Shown here: piece after piece, positions 1 through 13,325 of the stretch | How positions within the stretch are numbered: the stretch's first letter is position 1 | Layout of the letters: the number at the start of each line of letters is the position of its first letter | Assembly: GCF_028435365.1 (NCBI RefSeq) | Contig: NZ_JAGTJJ010000007.1 | Location: forward strand, 248,001-312,000 | DNA: 64,000 nucleotides | Direction: 5' to 3' | Source of the DNA: Polyangium jinanense | Lineage (GTDB): Bacteria > Myxococcota > Polyangia > Polyangiales > Polyangiaceae | Position numbers and translations under genes: made by a program | Notes under the pieces: generated by a model | Database searches by the model: none | The model's input: the letters and a program-made list of their open reading frames with translations, nothing else | What the model was told of the DNA's origin: nothing

Positions 1-243
1 GACGCGCGCGCGGCTCGTCGCGCGCATCGCCACGAGTGGCGGCAGCCAGCCGAGATCGACCTCGCCTGTCTCCAGGGCTTCGAGCAGTGTGTTGTAGTTC
101 CAGCCTCCGAGGCCGTTCACCTCGAAGCCCGTCGCCTCCGACAGCGCCTTGCAGAACGCGTTGAGCGACGTGCGTGACCCCTCTGGATCCGACGTGAGCA
201 CGACGCCCACGGTGAGGGCCGTCTTCTCTTCTTCCGGAGCCAT
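1..243 (-). CDS. PhnD-like phosphate/phosphonate-type substrate-binding protein (N-terminal fragment)
   Basis: Only the first 81 codons are present; the gene runs off the left edge of the window. It starts at an ATG at 243 and reads TALTVGVVLTSDPEG, then a helix-like stretch with FCKALSEATGFEV, then NTLLEALETGEVDLGWLPP. The order beta strand, an N-acting-on-arguments helix, and a 'GEVDLGWLPP' loop is typical of the PhnD/SsuA-like periplasmic-binding fold (PF12974). There is no signal peptide, so this could be a cytoplasmic or regulatory version rather than a transporter component. The next gene on the same strand ends 56 bp upstream. Family call is fair; substrate unknown. Confidence 0.55.
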   Translation of the reverse strand, partial: MAPEEEKTALTVGVVLTSDPEGSRTSLNAFCKALSEATGFEVNGLGGWNYNTLLEALETGEVDLGWLPPLVAMRATSRARV

Positions 244-299
244 GCCCCACGGTCGCAGGGGGTCACGCGGTGGTCAAGACGGGAGGAAGGACGGGCCTG

Positions 300-2225
300 T
301 CACTCCGCGGCGATCGGCTCGTACGTCGTCGTGCGAATCTCGGGGTTGTTCTCGAACACGGCCTTGCCCATGAGCTGCTCCAAGAGCGGTCGGAAGCGCA
401 CCATGGCCTTGCCGCGCACGATGTCCCGGAGGACGAGCGCGTCCTCGCGGGCCTTCGCGATCGTCTCGGGATTCGTCGCCTTTCGGTAGACCTCGGCGAT
501 CGTCCCGGGCGCGTTCACGGCCGCCTCGCGCAGCACCTCGGCCGCGTGTTTGGCCTTGTCGATCGCGCGCTCCGCGGCCGACTTCTTGATGAGCGGCGCC
601 ACCACGTAGACCAGGTTTGCCGCCGTCCCCGCGACGCGGTGGGGCGGGTAGTAGAGCGCGCTCTTGTACTTCGGGTTCGCGTCGAGGAACGCGCGCACCT
701 CTTCGATCGTCACGCCCTCCTCGGCGAGCACGCGCTCGAGCTCCTGCTCGGCCGCGATCCGCGCCTTGAACATGTACATCTGGATGCGCGAGTAGAAGTT
801 CGCCGCGCCGTCGCCGCTCGTCTCGACCGCGCAGAAGATCGTGCCCGGGTACTTCCCGGTGATCAGCGACTGCACGCCGTCCGAGACGCCGGACGACGGC
901 ATGCATCCAAACGGCTTCACGCTCACCGTGATGTGCGCCTTCGCGCGCACTGTGTTCACGATCAGCTTGCCGACCTCCATGTGCCCTTCGCCGCCGCGGA
1001 GATCGTTCGAGTAGTAGTCCTCGGCCACCTGCGCGACGAGGTCCATGTCCGGCAGGTGATAGTCGTGCAGGCCGATCGGTTGCGCGAACGCCTGGAAGCC
1101 GACCTTCAGCGCCGCCTCCGCGAGCCGCATCGTGGCGATCCGCTTCGCCACGTCGAACTCGCCCTGGTGGTCCTTGAGGCCCATCGTCCCCTCGTCCACG
1201 CCGCGCAGCACCTCGCGATCCTGCGTGTCGTGACGGACCTCCCACACGTTGTAGAGCAGCCACGCCGTCGTGAGCTGAATGTCGTTCTCGGCGCCCTCGC
1301 TCTCGAGGAACTTCTGGAGCTGGTAGTTGCCGTCGCCCTCCGTCGTCATCGCCCAGAACTCGCCGATGATCGACGCCTTCGCGCGCACACGCAGCCGGTC
1401 GACCTCGATGGCCTCGAAGAGCTTGCGGCACTTGTAGAGCGCGACGAACACGTTCGTCTGATCGTGCAGCGACTTGTAGATGATGCGCTTGGCCTCCTCG
1501 AGCGCCTTGTTCGTCGCGCCGGGCACGACCTCGTAGGGCCGGATGCGGTAGCCGAGCGCGTTCAGCACGTCGCCGCACACGATGCCCTTCACGATCCCCA
1601 CGAAAAACGCGGGGTTCATGTCGATGCCCACGTCGTCGCCCGTCGCTTGCGACAGGCCTCCGGTCTGCTGGAACAGCATCACCCGGAAGCCGTCGAAGCC
1701 CGCGTCGCGCAGCGCCTTGCGGTACTCCGTCACGTACATCCCGAAGCGGCAGGGCCCGCACGCGCCGGCCGTCAGGAACACGTAGTTCTTGACGACCTCC
1801 TCGCTGGTCAAACCCTGCTCGTCGCGGAGTTTGATCAGGTAGTTCACCAGGTTGCCGACGGTGAAATACGTCGGGTTGCACTGCCCGCGGTTGCCGAACT
1901 CCTTGCCGACCTGCAGGCCTTCCTGGTCCGGACAGCCGATGTTCTTGATCTTGTAGCCGAGTCCGCCGAGCGCGCCTTCCACGAGGAAGTCCTGCGCCGC
2001 CGTCAGGCCCGAGATCAGGAGCGTCACGTTCTCGCGCTCGGCCCGCTTCACCTGGGGGTTCAACATCGAGTCGACCCACTGCTTGCGGTCGGCCTTGATG
2101 CCGAGGCGCTCGCGCTCCGCCTCCTCGAAGGCGCGGAGCTCGGCTTCCAGAGCCTCGTCGACCACGGACTGCTTCGCGCCGCCGTTCATGATCGGCAGCC
2201 GCGTCCTTTGCACTGCAGTTTCCAT
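300..2225 (-). CDS. 2-hydroxyacyl-CoA dehydratase-type protein (COG3581-like)
   Basis: A 641-residue protein that resembles the 2-hydroxyglutaryl-CoA dehydratase/benzoyl-CoA reductase superfamily proteins that partner large BadF/HgdC-type activases. Cysteines that could ligate an Fe-S cluster sit in TAGACGPCRFGMY (about residue 155) and KPFGCMPSSGVSDG (about 440), with others in GCPDQEG and RGQCNPTYF. The family uses ATP-driven electron injection by the activase for radical dehydration of acyl-CoA substrates. A good Shine-Dalgarno (GGGAGG) lies 8 bp before the ATG at 2225. The activase gene ends only 25 bp upstream, so the two form an operon. Exact substrate cannot be told; no classical HgdA/HgdB pair is nearby. 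Confidence 0.75.
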   Translation of the reverse strand: METAVQRTRLPIMNGGAKQSVVDEALEAELRAFEEAERERLGIKADRKQWVDSMLNPQVKRAERENVTLLISGLTAAQDFLVEGALGGLGYKIKNIGCPDQEGLQVGKEFGNRGQCNPTYFTVGNLVNYLIKLRDEQGLTSEEVVKNYVFLTAGACGPCRFGMYVTEYRKALRDAGFDGFRVMLFQQTGGLSQATGDDVGIDMNPAFFVGIVKGIVCGDVLNALGYRIRPYEVVPGATNKALEEAKRIIYKSLHDQTNVFVALYKCRKLFEAIEVDRLRVRAKASIIGEFWAMTTEGDGNYQLQKFLESEGAENDIQLTTAWLLYNVWEVRHDTQDREVLRGVDEGTMGLKDHQGEFDVAKRIATMRLAEAALKVGFQAFAQPIGLHDYHLPDMDLVAQVAEDYYSNDLRGGEGHMEVGKLIVNTVRAKAHITVSVKPFGCMPSSGVSDGVQSLITGKYPGTIFCAVETSGDGAANFYSRIQMYMFKARIAAEQELERVLAEEGVTIEEVRAFLDANPKYKSALYYPPHRVAGTAANLVYVVAPLIKKSAAERAIDKAKHAAEVLREAAVNAPGTIAEVYRKATNPETIAKAREDALVLRDIVRGKAMVRFRPLLEQLMGKAVFENNPEIRTTTYEPIAAE

Positions 2226-2250
2226 CGATTCCTCCCTGACTCTTTCGACG

Positions 2251-5847
<3,597 letters not shown>

Positions 5848-5876
5848 GCGGTCCCTCTCCCGTGCCGTTTGCCGCC

Positions 5877-5896
5877 GACTGACTGTCCAGTCAGTC
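5877..5896. promoter_or_regulatory. Probable TetR-family operator in divergent promoter
   Basis: A perfect inverted repeat with 9-bp arms, GACTGACTG and CAGTCAGTC, around a 2-bp centre. It lies 30 bp upstream of the activase start (5847) and about 100 bp upstream of the tetR start (6000). Position, length and symmetry are those of a TetR-family operator that would control both the dehydratase operon and the regulator itself. A TATCAT box follows at about 5906 and could be a -10 element for tetR. Confidence 0.7.
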
Positions 5897-5999
5897 AGAT
5901 TGGGGTATCATGGTGCCCCGAGCGAGGCAAGGCAGAGCCCGCTCGCTCGGCGTGCTTCCGTTGTGCGCATCACGCGGGCGAGGTGGTACAAGGCCCTTC

Positions 6000-6641
6000 A
6001 TGGACAAGGCCGAGCGTCGTCTCGAGCTCCTCCGCGCGGCTCGCGACGTCTTCGCGACGAAGGGCTATCACGCGGCGAAGGTCGACGACATCGTGGCCCG
6101 GGCGAGCGTCGCCAAGGGCACGTTTTATCTCTACTTCCCCGACAAGCGTTCGGTCTTCGTGGAGCTCGTCGACGGGCTCTTCTCGCGCCTCGGCGGCGCG
6201 ATCCTCACCGTCGACACGCAGGGCGACATCGAGGCGCAGATCAAGCACAACATCCGCGGCATCGTGGCCGTCCTGCTCGACGACCCGGCGCTCACGCAGC
6301 TCTTGCTCTCCTTCGCGCCGGGCCTCGATCCGGCCTTCGCCGCGAAGATCCGCTCCTTCTATGACGGCGTGAAAACGCTGCTCCGCGTGAGCCTCGACGA
6401 GGGCCAGCGCCTCGGAATCGTGGCTGAAGGCGATACCTCGATGTACGCGACGTTCACCGTCGGCGCCCTCAAGGAGATCTTCGCCGAGAGCACCGATCGA
6501 GGCCAGGCCTGGCCCCGCGAGCAGCTCGTCGAGCAGCTCTTCCGCCTCCTGCAGCGCGGCTACCTGCGCATCGATCGCGCCCCCGAGGCCCCCGTCTCCG
6601 TGCCCCCGAAGCCGCGCAAAACCCGCAAAAAGACCGCTTAG
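6000..6641 (+). CDS. TetR/AcrR family transcriptional regulator
   Basis: A 213-residue regulator. The N-terminal helix-turn-helix is clear: RLELLRAARDVFATKGYH, then VDDIVARASVAKGTFYLYFP, with the family signature KGTFYLYFPDK at about residues 40-50. The C-terminal half is a ligand-binding helical domain, and the end is rich in Pro/Lys/Arg. I chose the ATG at 6000 because homology starts there and the upstream in-frame codons are unlike TetR N-termini. It is divergent from the acyl-CoA dehydratase operon and has a palindromic operator between. By analogy with FadR-type TetR proteins the ligand may be an acyl-CoA; this is inference. Confidence 0.9.
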   Translation: MDKAERRLELLRAARDVFATKGYHAAKVDDIVARASVAKGTFYLYFPDKRSVFVELVDGLFSRLGGAILTVDTQGDIEAQIKHNIRGIVAVLLDDPALTQLLLSFAPGLDPAFAAKIRSFYDGVKTLLRVSLDEGQRLGIVAEGDTSMYATFTVGALKEIFAESTDRGQAWPREQLVEQLFRLLQRGYLRIDRAPEAPVSVPPKPRKTRKKTA

Positions 6642-6693
6642 CGCAGCGCAGACCGGCCGGTCATTCGGAACCGCGAGCGGGGTTCGTCATGAC

Positions 6694-6715
6694 CTGACCC
6701 GCGAGTCAGTTTTTT
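6694..6715 (+). terminator. Weak hairpin plus T-tract after tetR; also an operator-like site
   Basis: CTGAC (6694-6698) and GTCAG (6705-6709) form a short stem around a 6-base loop, followed directly by TTTTTT. It could be a weak intrinsic terminator for tetR. The half-sites and spacing, CTGAC-N6-GTCAG, are the same as in the core of the palindrome at 5877-5896, so it may instead, or also, be a second binding site for the TetR protein. A separate 12-bp palindrome, GACCGGCCGGTC, lies at 6651-6662. Confidence 0.4.
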
Positions 6716-6751
6716 ACGGTGATGACGTAACGTGAGCGGAGTCGCGGAGCG

Positions 6752-7513
6752 TCAGCGTGCGCGGCGCGGGAGGATGTAGCGGATGAAGTTCAAGAGCGTG
6801 CGCCGCCCGAACTCGCCTTCCTCGATGTCGGCATGCAGCGTCTCCACCGCAAATCCCTCGCCGGCGAGGATTTCCCAGCGGTGCTCGATGTAGCCGCGCA
6901 TCACGTCGGCATCGAGCTCGGGGTGGAATTGCACGCCGTAGCAGGTCTCGGTGAAGCGGATCGCGTGGTGGTCTTCGAGGTCGTTTTTCGCGAGCGCCGT
7001 CGCCCCGCGCGGCAGCCGCACGACCGTGTCCACGTGCGTCACGTTCGCCCGGAAGACCTCGGGCAGGCCGTCGAAGATCGGGTCGTCCGCGAGCCTGTGG
7101 ATCGGCCGCGTGCCGATCTCGCGTCCGCGCGGGTTTCTCTGCACCTCGCCCCCGAGCGCCTGGGCTAGAATTTGGTGGCCAAAACAAATCCCGAACGTGG
7201 GCACGCCGAGGCCCACGACCTCGCGCAAAAAGCCCTCCGTGGCGAGCATCCAGGGCTCGCGGTTGGGCACGTTCGCCGCCGAGCCGGTGATCACGAGCGC
7301 GGCGGCGTCGCGCATGTCCGGCGGCCCGCCCTCGCGGGCGTCGAAGGTCTCGTAGTCGCCGCTCCAGGCGTCGCCGATGACGCCCGTGATGAGATCGGCG
7401 AACTCGCCGCGGCGCTCGCGCACCTTGGGCACGGGTTCGCCCGTCTTCATGATGTAGATTTTCCGGTTCGTAACGTCCGCACGCTCGGCTGCCATCACGC
7501 CGATCATAATCAT
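6752..7513 (-). CDS. Class I glutamine amidotransferase domain protein (GMP-synthase-like)
   Basis: About 253 residues with a type 1 glutamine amidotransferase fold. The nucleophile elbow is GICFGHQILA, with Cys as the predicted catalytic residue, and the catalytic His-Glu pair is in GVQFHPELDA. The strand KIYIMKTGEPV near the N-terminus matches the first strand of this fold, so the start must lie upstream of it; ATGs at 7513, 7507 and 7495 are all possible. I chose 7513, which has a GGGAGGGGG stretch upstream. Stand-alone members of this family (COG0518) hydrolyse glutamine or gamma-glutamyl compounds; the substrate here is unknown. The gene is divergent from the YkgJ-like gene. Confidence 0.8.
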   Translation of the reverse strand: MIMIGVMAAERADVTNRKIYIMKTGEPVPKVRERRGEFADLITGVIGDAWSGDYETFDAREGGPPDMRDAAALVITGSAANVPNREPWMLATEGFLREVVGLGVPTFGICFGHQILAQALGGEVQRNPRGREIGTRPIHRLADDPIFDGLPEVFRANVTHVDTVVRLPRGATALAKNDLEDHHAIRFTETCYGVQFHPELDADVMRGYIEHRWEILAGEGFAVETLHADIEEGEFGRRTLLNFIRYILPRRAR

Positions 7514-7565
7514 GTTGCGGGAAAAGGTCCCCCTCCCGGCGCTCCGCACGTTATAGGGGCTTCCC

Positions 7566-8255
7566 ATGTCCGCGCCGCCCGTGGAGCGCCCCGTCTGGCG
7601 CAGGTTTCGACCACGCAGGCTCTCGCGCGCGGCGGCCCACGTGCGCGCGGGCGGGTTCGCGGCGATCGTGGACGACCGGGATTCGGTGCAGATCCTGCTC
7701 GGGCTGACCGAAGCGGGAAAACTCACCGAGCTCGGCCTCTGCGCCCTGCTCACCCTGGAGCAGCGGCGATTTCAGCGCGTGAAGACCGGCCCGGCGGCGG
7801 GGCTCGCCCTCGTGCGGGTCCGGCCGCGCTTCCGGCCCGCCGTGCTCGACTGGTGCGCGCGCGACACGCTCTACGAGGGGCCGACGCGGACGATGCCGCT
7901 CGATTGCACGACCTGCGCGGCCTGTTGCCACGGCGCGGACGTGCGCCTCGACGCGCACGACCTCGCGCGGTTCCGCGCTGCGGGCCGACGGGACCTCGCG
8001 GGCCGGGCCTACGTGAAACGGTCGCGGGACGGGCGGGTCACGCTTCGTCTGGCCGACGATGGCCGCTGCCAATTGCTCGGCCCGGACAAACGGTGCACGA
8101 TTTACGAGATTCGCCCCGGGGACTGCAGGGCATTCGTGGCGGGAAGCGAGGCGTGCCTTTCGGCGAGGCGGGAGACGCTCGGGCTCCGGGACGGAGCCGC
8201 GTGGGACGAGATCCTCGAGGCGTTCGATCGGGGCCCTCGCACGCGAGGGCCCTGA
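7566..8255 (+). CDS. YkgJ-family cysteine cluster protein
   Basis: A 229-residue protein. The second half carries the YkgJ/PF03692 metal-binding pattern: DCTTCAACCHG (about residue 115), then GRCQLL and RCTIYEIRPGDCRAF. These eight or so cysteines are expected to bind an Fe-S cluster or zinc. The first half (about 100 residues, Arg- and Leu-rich) is not recognised. The ATG at 7566 sits directly after the divergent amidotransferase promoter region. The gene's last codons lie in a 10-bp-arm hairpin. Function of the family is poorly known. Confidence 0.8.
   Translation: MSAPPVERPVWRRFRPRRLSRAAAHVRAGGFAAIVDDRDSVQILLGLTEAGKLTELGLCALLTLEQRRFQRVKTGPAAGLALVRVRPRFRPAVLDWCARDTLYEGPTRTMPLDCTTCAACCHGADVRLDAHDLARFRAAGRRDLAGRAYVKRSRDGRVTLRLADDGRCQLLGPDKRCTIYEIRPGDCRAFVAGSEACLSARRETLGLRDGAAWDEILEAFDRGPRTRGP
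8231..8252. terminator. Perfect 10-bp hairpin at the end of the YkgJ gene, between convergent genes
   Basis: GGGCCCTCGC (8231-8240) and GCGAGGGCCC (8243-8252) form a perfect stem with a 2-base centre. It overlaps the last codons of the rightward gene and ends 8 bp before the stop of the leftward lipoprotein gene. There is no T-tract, so it may act as an RNA 3'-end stabiliser or as a factor-assisted two-way terminator. Confidence 0.5.
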
Positions 8256-8259
8256 ATCA

Positions 8260-8553
8260 CTACTCGGGGATGTCCTTGTTGAGGAACTGGTTCGCGGCCG
8301 CGTCCTCCACGCAGGTGAGCGTGTTGTCCGCGTTCAGGTTGCAGCGGATGAGCTTCGAGTTCGCGTCCGAGCAACCCCGGCCCATGCCGAGGAAGCCGCT
8401 CGAGCACGTGCCCTCGAGGTAGGTCTGGTACAGGGCGACGGGCTTGCGCTCTTCCGACATGAGCCAGCCGCCGGCGGTCCGGTAACGGACCTTGTTGCTG
8501 CACCCCGAGAGCAGGCAGAGCGCCGCGCCGATCAGGAACAACGTCTTTTTCAT
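8260..8553 (-). CDS. Small lipoprotein with Cys pair (fourth of four in tandem)
   Basis: A 97-residue predicted lipoprotein. The signal peptide ends in the lipobox LLSGC (MKKTLFLIGAALCLLSGC). The mature part includes TCSSGFLG and GRGCSDANS, then RCNLNADNTLTCVED, a Cys-x(9)-Cys pair found in a similar place in its three upstream neighbours. I chose ATG 8553, with a SD-like stretch, over the in-frame start seven codons upstream, because it gives a normal signal peptide. It is the last gene of the leftward train beginning at 14590. No family recognised. Confidence 0.7.
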   Translation of the reverse strand: MKKTLFLIGAALCLLSGCSNKVRYRTAGGWLMSEERKPVALYQTYLEGTCSSGFLGMGRGCSDANSKLIRCNLNADNTLTCVEDAAANQFLNKDIPE

Positions 8554-8570
8554 GGTCGTCGCTTCTCCGC

Positions 8571-8840
8571 TCAATAGATGCTTTGGGGGATGACGTTCGT
8601 GAGGACCTTCGTCTCCTTGCAGTTGGTCGCGCCGGTTTCGGTCGCGTCACAGACCTGGACGGAGAAGTCGAAGAGCATTTGCTTCGTGGCCGGGTCGATC
8701 TCGCCGCGGGTCTGGATGCGCTCCTGGTACACCTTCTCCCCGCCCAGGAAGGTTTGACGCGTCAAGACCTTCGGGGGCGGCCCACACGCGACGCCGAAGA
8801 GGGCGATCAATGCGACAAGCGCGATTTGAATCGATTTCAT
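8571..8840 (-). CDS. Small lipoprotein with Cys pair (third of four in tandem)
   Basis: An 89-residue predicted lipoprotein: MKSIQIALVALIALFGVAC, lipobox GVAC, then GPPPKVLTRQT. The mature end of the signal is strikingly like that of the first gene of the set (CTPPKVVTQIT). A Cys pair, VCDATETGATNCKET, lies at two thirds of the length. A strong Shine-Dalgarno, GAGGAGGAAG, precedes the ATG. It ends 17 bp before the start of the fourth gene. Likely anchored in the envelope; function unknown. Confidence 0.7.
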   Translation of the reverse strand: MKSIQIALVALIALFGVACGPPPKVLTRQTFLGGEKVYQERIQTRGEIDPATKQMLFDFSVQVCDATETGATNCKETKVLTNVIPQSIY

Positions 8841-8852
8841 CGTGCTTCCTCC

Positions 8853-9143
8853 TCAGCGGACGTTGCTACCCGCGCCGCCGTAACCGGCCTGCCCCTGCGG
8901 GCAAACGACATCATTCTTGCCGTCGCAGGACAGCTTGCACACGAGCTTGTCGCCCGTGTCCTGACACATGTAGAACTGGTGCGTCCTCTTCGCGAAGAAG
9001 AGGTAGTTCTCGGTCTTCAGGACCTCGAGCGCGGTCACTGGGCTCTTCAGGTTGTCCTCGAAGTTGACGACCGCGCGCGTGACGCAACCCGTCGAGAGGG
9101 CCGCGAGGGCGAAGGCAAAGAGCGCCATCGGGATGCGGGACAT
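8853..9143 (-). CDS. Small lipoprotein with Cys-rich tail (second of four in tandem)
   Basis: A 96-residue predicted lipoprotein with lipobox ALSTGC after MSRIPMALFAFALA. The mature region holds QFYMCQDTGDKLVCKLSC and a further Cys in DVVCPQGQ, so four cysteines besides the lipidated one. The tail is Gly-rich (AGYGGAGSN). I chose the ATG at 9143, five codons inside the longest frame, because it begins the signal peptide cleanly. It overlaps no neighbour; the next gene starts 12 bp on. Part of a row of four short lipoproteins with similar Cys spacing. Confidence 0.7.
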   Translation of the reverse strand: MSRIPMALFAFALAALSTGCVTRAVVNFEDNLKSPVTALEVLKTENYLFFAKRTHQFYMCQDTGDKLVCKLSCDGKNDVVCPQGQAGYGGAGSNVR

Positions 9144-9154
9144 GGTCATTCCTC

Positions 9155-9376
9155 TCAATCCTCATCCTGCAGGACGAGCTGCATCGTTTTGCATCCGGAG
9201 AGCGCGCCGTCGGCGGCCACCTGGCACTTGACGATCTGCTGGGAGTTGCCCTGGACGACCAGGAATTTCATCTGGTCACGAGCGCTCGTGATCTGTGTGA
9301 CGACCTTCGGAGGCGTACATCCGAAGGCGCCCGACAGCACCACGAAGGCGCCCGCGCTGAGTAGCCATTTGCTCAT
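9155..9376 (-). CDS. Small lipoprotein with Cys pair (first of four in tandem)
   Basis: A 73-residue predicted lipoprotein. The signal peptide MSKWLLSAGAFVVLSGAFGC ends in the lipobox GAFGC, followed by TPPKVVTQIT. The pair KCQVAADGALSGCKTM has eight residues between its cysteines. ATG 9376 was chosen because it starts the signal peptide; the longer frame adds 19 residues that do not fit. It is first in the lipoprotein row and lies 162 bp downstream of the kinase-FGE gene, with an inverted repeat and a TTGACA box in that gap, so it may have its own promoter as well. Confidence 0.7.
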   Translation of the reverse strand: MSKWLLSAGAFVVLSGAFGCTPPKVVTQITSARDQMKFLVVQGNSQQIVKCQVAADGALSGCKTMQLVLQDED

Positions 9377-9430
9377 CTGCACCAAGCTCCTGTGATCTCG
9401 CGCGGAGCCTGCGTGTGGCCCCCCGCCGCG

Positions 9431-9464
9431 CATAGACGCTCGCCAACTTTTACGTCTATGTCAA
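9431..9464 (-). promoter_or_regulatory. Inverted repeat with TTGACA box upstream of the lipoprotein row
   Basis: CATAGACG (9431-9438) and CGTCTATG (9453-9460) are perfect 8-bp arms 14 bp apart. On the leftward strand a perfect TTGACA (9459-9464) abuts the right arm. A good -10 hexamer at 17 bp is not evident. The site is 55-90 bp upstream of the first lipoprotein start, as expected of a regulated promoter that could uncouple these genes from the kinase gene. Confidence 0.4.
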
Positions 9465-9538
9465 CGTTTTCCCACGTGCGTGTGCTGACACGGGGGACTC
9501 GGACGTACCCGCGCGAAGGGGACTCGACAGCGGGGGGA

Positions 9539-11935
<2,397 letters not shown>

Positions 11936-11970
11936 GGGCGGCTAGCTTCTACCGCTTCCGGCGCCGCGCG

Positions 11971-12648
11971 TCATCGCTTGGCGCCGACGATGTCGGCGAT
12001 CGCTTGGTAGTCCGTCTCCTCGACGGCCCCCTGGATGAGGCAGGCGAGCTGCCCGCTCGGGGCGATGAGGGCGTGGACGGGGAGGTTGCCCGCGTCCTTG
12101 ACCCCGAGGGCCGAGATCCACGTGTCGCGCCCGCCGCCCTCGGGCAGCCAGTAGGACGCGCGTACGCCGGCCTCGGGTTGGGCTTCGAGGAACCGCGAAA
12201 GTTGCCGCTCGTCGTCGTCGAGCGAGACGAACGCGAGGTCGATCATCACCCCGGCGTTGCGCAGGCGGCTCTGGAAGTTCTGGAGCCGGGGCATTTCTTC
12301 TTTGCACGGCCCACACCAGGCCGCCCAGAGATTCACCCAGACCCATTTTCCGACGCCGAACGAAAGGCTCCCGGGCAGCGCCGTCGCGCCCGGGGCCGCG
12401 GCGGTCTTCAGCGCGCCCTTCGGCGCCGGGCGCGCCGTCGTATCGGCGCAGAGCTTGCGGGGCGCGGCGGGCGCGGCGCTCGGTTTGGCGGAAGCCGTGG
12501 CCGAAGCCGGGTTCGTCCCGGCCGCGCCATTCGGGGCCGTGACCGCATTGCTGCGGCCCGTCACCGGCGGCTCCGGCTTTGCCGTTTCGCCGTTTTGGCA
12601 CGCCGTGAGCAAGAGGACCGGGAGAATCAGAGCTGACAATCGACCCAT
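11971..12648 (-). CDS. Thioredoxin-like lipoprotein (TlpA/ResA type)
   Basis: A 225-residue predicted lipoprotein. The signal ends at VLLLTAC; a long Ala/Pro/Ser linker follows, then a thioredoxin fold with the active site WAAWCGPCKEEMPRLQ at about residues 130-145 and the cis-Pro region NLPVHALI. WCGPC is the classic thioredoxin/TlpA motif, and lipidation would place it on the periplasmic side. ATG 12648 was chosen since it starts the signal; it overlaps the end of the upstream OmpA-like gene by 22 bp. Context with a VKOR-DsbA fusion suggests a role in envelope disulfide exchange. Confidence 0.85.
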   Translation of the reverse strand: MGRLSALILPVLLLTACQNGETAKPEPPVTGRSNAVTAPNGAAGTNPASATASAKPSAAPAAPRKLCADTTARPAPKGALKTAAAPGATALPGSLSFGVGKWVWVNLWAAWCGPCKEEMPRLQNFQSRLRNAGVMIDLAFVSLDDDERQLSRFLEAQPEAGVRASYWLPEGGGRDTWISALGVKDAGNLPVHALIAPSGQLACLIQGAVEETDYQAIADIVGAKR

Positions 12649-13325
12649 GACACGAACGCGCTCCGGTTGATCGCCTCCGCGGCGCAGGGCTTGCCTTTCC
12701 GCGAGACATTCCATTCGCAGTATTCCTTGCCGAGCTGGGCAAACTCGTTGCCGAGCCAGAGCAGGCCCACCTGCTTGTCGAGATCGGGCTCCTTGAATTT
12801 GTCGCCGACGTGGAAAAACGCGCTATTCGCGCGCTTGTGCGAGAGCGACCGGTTGAAGTCCGGCGTGCCCGTCTTCGAGGCGCGGGCCACGATGAAGAAA
12901 TACCGGGCGCCCTTTCGCTCGACCCAGAGCTCCTCCAGCATCTTCTTGCCGTCGTCGTCGAGCTTCTCCGAGCCGTCGTCGAACATCACGACGCCCCCGC
13001 GCTCCTTCAGCGGCGTGAAGAGCGCGTTGAAATCGTCGTCGCTGATCGAGGCCAGCGTCTTCACGTCGGCCGGCTGACAGCCGCGCCGCGCCGCCCCGCC
13101 TTCGAGGCCGCAGGCATGAATCACGCGGGCCAGCACTTCCTTGAATTTCGGCGTGCAATAGGGGGCTTCCGCGTCGTTCGCGATCGCCACCGCCGGCTTC
13201 ACCGACTCCGCGATCCCCGTCTTCAGCCGCTCCGCCGAGGATTTTACCTCCGCGTGCACCGCGAAGGCCGATCCGGCGAGCAGCGTGCACCCGGCCACGA
13301 TTCCGATGATTCCAGCGTATTTCAT
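12627..13325 (-). CDS. Secreted OmpA-like domain protein
   Basis: A 232-residue protein with an N-terminal signal or anchor (MKYAGIIGIVAGCTLLAGSAFAV). The centre has VVMFDDGSEKLDDDGKKML followed by YFFIVARASKTG and SLSHKRANSAFFHV, which fits the beta-alpha pattern of OmpA C-terminal (peptidoglycan-binding) domains, though diverged. Six or more cysteines are present (APYCTPKF, HACGLEG, RGCQPAD, EYCEWN, KPCAAE, WVDCQL). The ATG overlaps the stop of the VKOR-DsbA gene (ATGA). The high Cys content fits a protein that needs the neighbouring disulfide enzymes. Confidence 0.6.
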   Translation of the reverse strand: MKYAGIIGIVAGCTLLAGSAFAVHAEVKSSAERLKTGIAESVKPAVAIANDAEAPYCTPKFKEVLARVIHACGLEGGAARRGCQPADVKTLASISDDDFNALFTPLKERGGVVMFDDGSEKLDDDGKKMLEELWVERKGARYFFIVARASKTGTPDFNRSLSHKRANSAFFHVGDKFKEPDLDKQVGLLWLGNEFAQLGKEYCEWNVSRKGKPCAAEAINRSAFVSWVDCQL

